In this document: positions 1-4,790 of the stretch, piece after piece | Layout of the letters: each line of letters begins with the position of its first letter | Position numbering within the stretch: the first letter of the stretch is position 1 | Assembly (NCBI GenBank): GCA_011049295.1 | Contig: DSCA01000149.1 | Coordinates: 1-6,255 of the forward strand | Source of the DNA: Thermoplasmatales archaeon | GTDB taxonomy: Archaea; Thermoplasmatota; E2; UBA202; DSCA01 | Length of the DNA stretch: 6,255 nt | Direction: 5' to 3' | Program-made: the position numbers and the translations under genes | Notes under the pieces: generated by a model | Seen by the model: only the letters and a program-made list of their open reading frames with translations | Told to the model about the DNA's origin: nothing | The model's database searches: none

Positions 1-167
1 CCAGAGACGAATTTCGTGTTTGCCCGAAATGCGGCTATCAGGCCGGATTTCACGTTTCTTTTCTGAGAAACGAAAAAGGCTATGACTACAAAGATTACAG
101 AATCGTACTGATATGCCCCGGCTGCGGGGCACGGTTTGACCTAAACTGGAAACTCACCCTCTCATAG
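1..167 (+). CDS. C-terminal part of a small zinc-ribbon protein (5' end outside window)
   Basis: The frame is open from the left edge (first full codon at 3) to a TAG at 165-167, giving 54 residues. It carries two Cys-x2-Cys knuckles, CPKC at fragment residues 7-10 and CPGC at 38-41, each followed by glycine (CGY, CGA), 27 residues apart. This is the pattern of a Cys4 zinc ribbon, as in many small archaeal nucleic-acid-binding or protein-interaction proteins. The piece between the knuckles is charged and aromatic (YDYKDY). The start codon and any N-terminal domain are missing, so it may be a stand-alone ribbon or the tail of a larger protein, and no specific function can be given. It converges with the tRNA gene on the other strand, with a 42-bp gap that holds nothing I recognise. 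Base composition is lower in GC than nadM and lonB. Confidence 0.72.
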   Translation, partial: RDEFRVCPKCGYQAGFHVSFLRNEKGYDYKDYRIVLICPGCGARFDLNWKLTLS

Positions 168-209
168 TTGCAACTTCCCGGATAAATCGGCTCTGAAGCC
201 TTCAAATAG

Positions 210-325
210 AGCCGGCGAAGGGATTTGAACCCTCGACCTGCTGATGTCCTGCGTTTTCCGTCAACGCTTTTCGCGTCAGCGAAAGGGGTTACAAGTCAGC
301 TGCTCTACCACTAAGCTACGCCGGC
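210..325 (-). tRNA. tRNA-Thr (anticodon UGU) with a 44-nt intron
   Basis: Read on the minus strand, all tRNA parts are present. The acceptor is GCCGGCG (325-319) paired with CGCCGGC (217-211). The D arm is GCTT..GGTAGAGC. The anticodon stem is GCTGA (300-296) paired with TCAGC (244-240). The T arm has GAGGG, TTCAAAT, CCCTT. The anticodon TGT is at 293-291, with T33 before it and A37 after it, so it reads ACA and probably ACG threonine codons. The discriminator is U73 (position 210), which fits archaeal tRNA-Thr. CCA is not encoded and must be added afterwards. Positions 289-246 are an intron between nucleotides 37 and 38. Without it the mature tRNA is a regular 72-nt molecule with no mismatched stem, so this looks functional rather than a pseudogene. 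Confidence 0.95.
246..289 (-). other. tRNA-Thr intron, position 37/38, with bulge-helix-bulge splice sites
   Basis: The 44-nt intron sits at the canonical archaeal site. The splice region folds as a 3-4-3 bulge-helix-bulge. C32-U33-U34-G35 pairs with intron nt 39-42 (CAGG, one U.G wobble). The 5' bulge is U36-A37 plus intron A1, and the 3' bulge is intron A43-C44 plus A38. Both cuts then fall after the second bulge base, as the archaeal splicing endonuclease requires. The rest of the intron forms two adjacent hairpins: TTTCGC/GCGAAA with a TGAC loop (intron nt 6-21), and GCGTT/AACGC (nt 23-39), which competes for the last helix base. The inner helix beyond the 5' bulge is weak, so the motif is slightly relaxed. 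Confidence 0.9.
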
Positions 326-347
326 CTGCTATTGGTATGGAGGTGGT

Positions 348-357
348 GTTAAAAAAC
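348..357 (-). promoter_or_regulatory. TATA-like element for tRNA-Thr
   Basis: On the minus strand this reads GTTTTTTAAC, centred about 27 nt before the tRNA 5' end, which is the normal archaeal TATA-to-start distance. Its U6 run (351-356) also lies about 45 nt after the stop of the upstream zincin-like gene on the same strand, so it could also help end that transcript. Confidence 0.5.
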
Positions 358-400
358 GTTTATGTATGGTCCGGACTGACATCTTTAGACAGGTTTTCCC

Positions 401-778
401 CTACACTATTATCCATTCCAGGGGATAGTTTATGAAATGCCAGGCGATAATGCCGGTGGACCACATCATCAACACGGGATGATGGGTCAGAAGCAAAAAA
501 ACACAGAAGGGCACTATGAACAGATAAGGGGTGATGGCTATGTCCGTATACTCGGCTTTGGTGGCTGCATCCCAGGATTTCCAGGTTCCGGTCAGCTGTT
601 TGCCGTCCTTTTCCAGGTCGACGGCCAGAGCGTAGGGAACAACCCGGCGGTAAAACCGGGGGGTAACCCGGGTGAGATAGCCCAGTTGGTGTGCACTGAA
701 GATGTGCAGGACTTCATGAATAACCCCCATGCTCAGCACGGTGGCCAGGGTAAGCCATCCCACTGTTGCCGCATCCAT
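401..778 (-). CDS. Small membrane zincin-like protein with HEVLH motif (DUF3267/M50-like)
   Basis: The 125-residue protein has the zinc-protease signature HEVLH at residues 21-25, inside or at the end of a first hydrophobic segment (about 5-27). A short soluble loop (about 30-76) follows, then two further membrane segments (about 80-98 and 100-118). HExxH at the membrane followed by an x-x-x-A-x-x-x-G pattern (SAHQLG) resembles the putative zincin peptidase family DUF3267 and, more loosely, M50 site-2 proteases. A third zinc ligand is not certain; the C-terminal NYPLEW (117-122) is the best candidate region. It is short for such proteins and ends right after that motif. I chose ATG 778 because GGAG sits 8 nt upstream and a TATA-like element lies about 57 nt upstream. 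A GTG at 814 in the same frame would add 12 residues but has no ribosome site. The substrate is unknown, and activity is inferred only from HExxH. Confidence 0.8.
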   Translation of the reverse strand: MDAATVGWLTLATVLSMGVIHEVLHIFSAHQLGYLTRVTPRFYRRVVPYALAVDLEKDGKQLTGTWKSWDAATKAEYTDIAITPYLFIVPFCVFLLLTHHPVLMMWSTGIIAWHFINYPLEWIIV

Positions 779-830
779 GTTGCTGTCTCCACGTAACCGA
801 TGCTCTCTCCCCACGGTTTAACCATCGCCT

Positions 831-840
831 GGATATAAGG
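831..840 (-). promoter_or_regulatory. TATA-like element for the zincin-like gene
   Basis: The minus strand reads CCTTATATCC. Transcription would start near 809, giving a leader of about 30 nt that holds the GGAG ribosome site before ATG 778. It lies in the 138-bp region shared with the divergent nadM gene. Confidence 0.45.
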
Positions 841-887
841 CTTCCTTGGAAAACTGCAATCAAACGGGAAATGCCAAAACCCAACAC

Positions 888-897
888 GTTTTTATGC
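888..897 (+). promoter_or_regulatory. TATA-like element for nadM
   Basis: The sequence GTTTTTATGC is centred about 24 nt before the nadM ATG at 917, so the transcript probably begins at or next to the start codon (leaderless or nearly so). The only ribosome-site candidate, AAGGA at 909-913, is weak and closer than usual. Confidence 0.4.
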
Positions 898-916
898 TGA
901 AGGACGATAAGGACTC

Positions 917-1435
917 ATGCGTGCCATGTTGCTGGGACGATTCCAGCCCTTCCATCTCGGTCACGCCCGGGTGGTGGAGCATGCGCTGGAGGCCTACGAG
1001 GGCCTGGTGCTCATCATTGGTTCGGCCACGGAGAGCTACACCTATGCCAACCCCTTCACCGGCGGCGAGCGCCACCTGATGATTCAGCGGACCCTGGAGG
1101 ACATGGAGGCCCGGCAGGTGAGCATCGTGTCCGTTCCCGACATACATCGCTATGGGGTCTACGCCAGCCACGTGGCCGACCTGGCTCCTCCCTTCGACGT
1201 GGTGCTGTCCAACAAGGAGCTCATCCGCTACATTTTCGAAAAGGAGGGCTATCGGGTGGAGTCCACTCCGGTGTTCAAGCGCCAGACGTACGCGGGCACC
1301 GAGGTGCGACGCCGGATGGCCACCGGAGAAGACTGGCGCTCCCTGGTGCCGGATGGGGTGGCGGAGGTCGTGGACCGGATTGGCGGCGCGGAGCGGGTCA
1401 AGGGGCTGTATGCCATCGAGCGGTCGTCGACGTGA
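917..1435 (+). CDS. nadM: Nicotinamide-nucleotide adenylyltransferase (archaeal NadM type)
   Basis: This 172-residue cytoplasmic enzyme joins NMN and ATP to make NAD+ and pyrophosphate, the last adenylyl transfer in NAD synthesis and salvage. It is a nucleotidyltransferase-superfamily Rossmann protein. GRFQPFHLGH at residues 7-16 contains the HxGH nucleotide-binding motif (H13-H16). The NadM signature IIGSATESYTYANPFTGGER spans 33-52, where the conserved NPFT-x-GER loop contacts NMN. VVLSNKEL lies at 95-102. The C-terminal phosphate-binding motif appears as YAGTEVRRRM (125-134), with alanine where many relatives have serine in SGT. The length matches the roughly 170-180 residues usual for the archaeal family. 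ATG 917 is used; a second ATG at 926 (residue 4) would also keep all motifs. It is followed after 50 bp by lonB on the same strand, which has its own TATA box, so the two are neighbours rather than a strict operon. Confidence 0.95.
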   Translation: MRAMLLGRFQPFHLGHARVVEHALEAYEGLVLIIGSATESYTYANPFTGGERHLMIQRTLEDMEARQVSIVSVPDIHRYGVYASHVADLAPPFDVVLSNKELIRYIFEKEGYRVESTPVFKRQTYAGTEVRRRMATGEDWRSLVPDGVAEVVDRIGGAERVKGLYAIERSST

Positions 1436-1455
1436 CGTCCCTCCTCTGCAAAAAC

Positions 1456-1465
1456 ATTATATAAA
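1456..1465 (+). promoter_or_regulatory. Strong TATA box of lonB
   Basis: ATTATATAAA, preceded by an A-rich stretch (1450-1454) that could serve as the BRE, is the best TATA box in the window. Its centre near 1461 predicts a transcription start at about 1486-1488. That is downstream of the first in-frame ATG (1465), which the box overlaps, and right at the in-frame GTG at 1486. Confidence 0.75.
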
Positions 1466-1485
1466 TGCATAGATTGTCTGATTGC

Positions 1486-3498
1486 GTGAAAAAGGAAGAA
1501 GTTGTTCCTCTCGACGAGTGGATGGACCGGCAGGACATTCACACCAGCCAGAGCATAGACATCCCGGAGTTGCTCATGGACCAGGTCATCGGGCAGGAAC
1601 ACGCGGTGGACGTGGTGCGGCAGGCGGCACACCAGAAGCGCCACGTGATGCTCATCGGTGACCCGGGCACCGGCAAGTCCATGATAGCCCGGGCCATGAC
1701 CGAGTTTTTGCCCACCGAGGAGCTGGAGGACATGCTGGTGTATCCCAACGATGACGACTCCAACACGCCGCACATTCGTGTGGTTCCCGCGGGCAAGGGC
1801 AAAGAAATCGTGGAGTCCATGAAGGCGGAGGCCCGCCGGCGCCAGCAGCAGCAGAGCCAGATGATGGCCACCATACTTGCCCTCATCGTGGGCGGGGCCC
1901 TCGTGGGAGCCATCATGGTGGGCGACCTCACCATCGCCCTGTTCGGCATCATTGCCGCGGCCATGATTTACCTCATCGGAGCCCGGGGTGGCCTGGTGCA
2001 GAAGCGGGAGGAACGGGAGGTACCCAAGCTTCTGGTCTCCCACGACCGGGGGGATTCCCCACCCTTCGTGGATGCCACCGCTGCCCACTCCGGCGCCCTG
2101 CTGGGGGACGTTCGCCATGACCCCTTCCAGGCAGGGGGCCTGGAAACCCCGGCTCATCTACGGGTGGAGGCGGGAGCCATCCATAAGGCACACAAGGGAG
2201 TGCTGTATATAGACGAAATCAATACCCTCAGCCTGCCCTCGCAGCAGCACCTGCTGACCGCCATTCAGGAAAAAAAGTTCCAAATCACCGGCCGCTCGGA
2301 GCGTAGCTCCGGGGCCATGGTCAAAACGGACAACGTGCCCTGCGACTTCATCCTGGTGTGCGCGGGCAACCTGGACGCCGTGGAGGGAATGCATCCGGCG
2401 CTGCGGAGCCGCATCCGGGGCTATGGCTACGAGATCTACATCAAGAGCGACATGGAGGACAACGAGGAGAACCGGCGCAAGCTCATTCGCTTTGTGGCCC
2501 AGGAGGTGGCCAAGGATAAAAAAATTCCCCACTTTGACAAGAGCGCGGTCACCGAAATCATCCGGGAGGCCCAGAGACGGGCCGGGAGAAAGGGCAGGCT
2601 GTCCCTGCGTCTCAGGGAACTGGGGGGGCTGGTGCGGGCTGCCGGCGACCTGGCGGTGCGGGAAAACAAGGATATCGTTACCGCCGTGGACGTGGTTCGG
2701 GCCAAGAAGCTCTCGTCCTCCCTAGAACAGCAGGTGGCCGAGCGCTACCTGCAAAAGAAAAAGGCCTATCAGTCCTTCAAGGTTTCCGGGGCGGAAATCG
2801 GCACCGTCAACGGCCTGGCCGTGATGTCCGCCGACCCCTCCATGAGCGAGTTTTCGGGTCTCATTCTCCCCATTGTGGCCGAGGTGACCCCGGCCGGCTC
2901 CAAGTCGGAGGGAAAAATCATTGCCACCGGACGGCTGGGGGAGATTGCCAGTGAGGCGGTGCAGAACGTCTCCGCCATCATAAAGAAGTACATGGGCAAG
3001 GACGTCTCCCAGCGTGACATCCACATTCAGTTTATCGGCACCTATGAGGGGGTGGAGGGGGATTCCGCATCCATATCCGTGGCCACCGCTGTCATTTCTG
3101 CCATGGAAAACGTGCCCCTGTCCCAGGAAGTGGTCATGACCGGCTCCCTGAGCGTGCACGGAGCCGTGCTGCCGGTGGGCGGGGTAACCGCCAAGATAGA
3201 GGCGGCGGCCAAGGTGGGCTTTTCCAAGGTGCTGATTCCCAAGGCCAACCTGCAGGACGTGCTCATCGAGGACGAGTACCGGGACAAGATAGAGATTATC
3301 CCCGTGGAGACCCTCAAGGACGTTCTGGAAAACGCCCTGGTGGGGCCCGGTAAAAAGCGCCTGCTCAAAAAACTGGAGTCGCTGGAGCCCTCGGCGGTGA
3401 GCAAGGTGGACCTGGAGTCAGAGCGGGCCGCCAACAAGGTACCCCGGCGAAAGGGCAATTCCTCGGCGCGGCAGCCGACGGCCGAAGACGCTAACTGA
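1486..3498 (+). CDS. lonB: Archaeal membrane-anchored ATP-dependent protease LonB
   Basis: LonB unfolds proteins with its AAA+ domain and degrades them in a Ser-Lys protease chamber at the cytoplasmic face of the membrane; it is the main membrane-bound quality-control protease of euryarchaea. Numbering is from GTG 1486 (670 residues). Walker A is GDPGTGKS at 58-65. Two membrane helices (about 127-145 and 148-165) are inserted between Walker A and Walker B, the hallmark of LonB, and are preceded by a RRRQQQQSQ stretch. Walker B is VLYIDE with D243-E244, sensor-1 is N295, the likely arginine finger is R309 (SRIRGYG) and sensor-2 is near R375. The protease dyad is S527 in GDSAS and K570 in GGVTAK, 43 residues apart as in known LonB. 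A charged tail of about 40 residues ends the protein. ATG 1465 would add seven residues but overlaps the TATA box, so a leaderless GTG start is preferred; ATG 1522 is a third option. Confidence 0.96.
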   Translation: MKKEEVVPLDEWMDRQDIHTSQSIDIPELLMDQVIGQEHAVDVVRQAAHQKRHVMLIGDPGTGKSMIARAMTEFLPTEELEDMLVYPNDDDSNTPHIRVVPAGKGKEIVESMKAEARRRQQQQSQMMATILALIVGGALVGAIMVGDLTIALFGIIAAAMIYLIGARGGLVQKREEREVPKLLVSHDRGDSPPFVDATAAHSGALLGDVRHDPFQAGGLETPAHLRVEAGAIHKAHKGVLYIDEINTLSLPSQQHLLTAIQEKKFQITGRSERSSGAMVKTDNVPCDFILVCAGNLDAVEGMHPALRSRIRGYGYEIYIKSDMEDNEENRRKLIRFVAQEVAKDKKIPHFDKSAVTEIIREAQRRAGRKGRLSLRLRELGGLVRAAGDLAVRENKDIVTAVDVVRAKKLSSSLEQQVAERYLQKKKAYQSFKVSGAEIGTVNGLAVMSADPSMSEFSGLILPIVAEVTPAGSKSEGKIIATGRLGEIASEAVQNVSAIIKKYMGKDVSQRDIHIQFIGTYEGVEGDSASISVATAVISAMENVPLSQEVVMTGSLSVHGAVLPVGGVTAKIEAAAKVGFSKVLIPKANLQDVLIEDEYRDKIEIIPVETLKDVLENALVGPGKKRLLKKLESLEPSAVSKVDLESERAANKVPRRKGNSSARQPTAEDAN

Positions 3499-4747
3499 CC
3501 CACCCGGGGCCCACCTGAGCGTAAACGGTGATTTTTTGCAGTGAAAACGTGATGTCGGCGCTATCCACTGAGGGACCGTGGAGGAGCACCACCAGTTGAT
3601 GGTTTTCTATGGTTAAGTTGTAGTCCACATCTTGCTGCATTCCAGAGGCGGTGAGGGTGGTGTTGAGGTACCGCTCCCAGGCCTCCGGATAGTCGGTGGT
3701 GATGGTCAGAGTGACGCTGCTGGCCTTGAATTCCAGATATTCGGTGCTGGAGTAGTTGGTGCGGATGGCATAGGTGCCGTATCCGCCGGCACTCCTTTTA
3801 CCGGGCAGCCCCCGGACATCCACCAGGGACATGTTGAAGACGTGCTGGGTGGTGGCGTTGCTGGCTGAAAAAAAGGGGGGCGAGGTTATGGCGTTTCCAT
3901 CCGACTGGCTGATGATAACCGCCCCGCCCTGGTAGGTGTAGGTCTGGTCTACGAAGTAGGCATTCTCGGACTGATACTGAATGGTGCCCAAACCGTTAGG
4001 GGTGGAAAAACTGATGGTAGCATTTTGATATTGGTGTCCTGAAATATCAAATTCTCCATTAGATGTTGAACTAGTAACAGAAATGTCGAAGGGTGTATCA
4101 ATATATGGCAAAACTTGGTTGACAAACTTGTAATCTGGATTGAGCAAATTTATTCGATAGCCCTGAGTACCCATAGGAAGCTCGGTGGCAATAGGCTGAT
4201 CAAAGATAGTGCTGTCATTGATGGTTTCTAGGTCTATTCTATAAGGTCCGTCACCGATTACTTGTACTTCTAATCTCTTCATTCCATCTATAGAGACGTT
4301 GTATATATCCCCGTTTTCGAGAGTGTCGAGGACAAGTTCGAAAGCAGTAATATCGGCAACATCGGTTAGTAAGGTAATGTCTGATTCAGAAAAACTTCGA
4401 AGTTCCTTGCCGCTCGCAGTTAGAGACATAGTGAAGTTACTGTTCGCGGGTGGCAGCACATTCAACGAGCCGAAGGCCCGGGCCGATATGAAGTAGGGCA
4501 GTTCCTTGCTTCCCAGGGTTATGGAGTTGGTGATGGGCACGTCTATCTGGGCCAGGGTTTGCAGGTCTATGGAGAACTTGAGGTTGGAAAACTGGTTGGC
4601 CACGGTATCCATGTGCTCGGCCTCTTTTTCCTTCATCCAGTTGGGCACGTAATAGACCTGGATGATAACGATGACCGCCACCACCAGGGACACCATGAGG
4701 ATGGCCACCACGACGCCTACCTGCCCGCGCGAATTGCCGTACATCAT
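3491..4747 (-). CDS. Large type IV pilin-like surface protein with class III signal peptide
   Basis: The 418-residue protein begins with a short polar leader ending in SRG (6-8), then Q9 and an unbroken hydrophobic helix (about 9-34). This is the class III (prepilin) signal expected to be cut by an archaeal prepilin peptidase after G8. A charged stretch, NWMKEKEAEHMDTVANQF (36-53), continues the helix. The remaining 350 or so residues look beta-rich and extracytoplasmic, with nine N-glycosylation sequons (N104, 150, 177, 242, 297, 305, 331, 362, 377) and no cysteine. It is much longer than a typical major pilin or archaellin, so a minor pilin, adhesin-like pilin or pseudopilin is more likely; no ligand can be named. 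The start is ATG 4747 or the next codon, ATG 4744; a TATA box lies about 24 nt upstream, implying a leaderless message. The 3' end overlaps lonB by 8 bp. Residues about 103-243 are encoded by unusually AT-rich DNA. Confidence 0.82.
   Translation of the reverse strand: MMYGNSRGQVGVVVAILMVSLVVAVIVIIQVYYVPNWMKEKEAEHMDTVANQFSNLKFSIDLQTLAQIDVPITNSITLGSKELPYFISARAFGSLNVLPPANSNFTMSLTASGKELRSFSESDITLLTDVADITAFELVLDTLENGDIYNVSIDGMKRLEVQVIGDGPYRIDLETINDSTIFDQPIATELPMGTQGYRINLLNPDYKFVNQVLPYIDTPFDISVTSSTSNGEFDISGHQYQNATISFSTPNGLGTIQYQSENAYFVDQTYTYQGGAVIISQSDGNAITSPPFFSASNATTQHVFNMSLVDVRGLPGKRSAGGYGTYAIRTNYSSTEYLEFKASSVTLTITTDYPEAWERYLNTTLTASGMQQDVDYNLTIENHQLVVLLHGPSVDSADITFSLQKITVYAQVGPGWVS
3532..3537 (+). 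terminator. Possible U-run terminator after lonB
   Basis: A T6 run lies 34 nt after the lonB stop, inside the 3' coding end of the convergent pilin-like gene. Archaeal RNA polymerase can stop at such U-runs without a hairpin. There is no other evidence, and the run also simply encodes Gln-Lys-Ile on the other strand. Confidence 0.25.
4021..4440 (-). other. AT-rich block inside the pilin-like gene
   Basis: By direct count this 420-bp stretch has about 40% GC (166 of 420; single 60-bp lines fall to 32-37%). Sample lines beside it in the same gene have 60-62% (4441-4500, 3901-3960), with one intermediate line (3961-4020, 48%). The reading frame stays open through it. The N-terminal pilin part and C-terminal part thus match the host composition while the centre does not, as expected from replacement of an internal cassette or strongly relaxed codon choice. 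Confidence 0.7.
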
Positions 4748-4764
4748 GGAGACAACCTCTGCCC

Positions 4765-4774
4765 ATTAAATAAA
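4765..4774 (-). promoter_or_regulatory. TATA box of the pilin-like gene
   Basis: On the minus strand TTTATTTAAT is centred 23-25 nt before ATG 4747/4744, in the 43-bp gap after the upstream surface-protein gene. It implies separate, probably leaderless, transcription of the pilin-like gene; no ribosome site is present directly before the ATG. Confidence 0.55.
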
Positions 4775-4790
4775 TTTGCGATATTTTGGC

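Noticed and set aside
251..287. Adjacent inverted repeats in the tRNA region as a mobile-element end or att site
   Set aside because: They fall entirely within the tRNA intron and are intron hairpins; there is no integrase or duplicated tRNA end nearby.
401..403. Zincin-like gene broken by a nonsense mutation at TAG
   Set aside because: The 24 or so codons read after the stop give no membrane or family-like sequence before running into the tRNA promoter, so the short C terminus is probably natural.
244..435. 63-codon plus-strand frame across the tRNA
   Set aside because: It runs antisense through the tRNA and its intron; its open state has no coding support.
437..796. 119-codon open frame on the plus strand opposite the zincin-like gene
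   Set aside because: The product is Gly/His-rich and low in complexity, with no ribosome site or TATA box, while the other strand gives a coherent membrane protein with HEVLH.
1249..2157. 302-codon open frame on the minus strand, antisense to nadM and lonB
   Set aside because: It lies opposite two strongly supported genes, its translation is rich in His and Gly with no domain or membrane pattern, and it is explained by high-GC third positions.
2722..3159. Antisense open frames under the lonB protease domain (also 3042-3503 and 2158-2532)
   Set aside because: They are shadows of the lonB codon pattern, have no recognisable features, and conflict with conserved catalytic codons on the plus strand.
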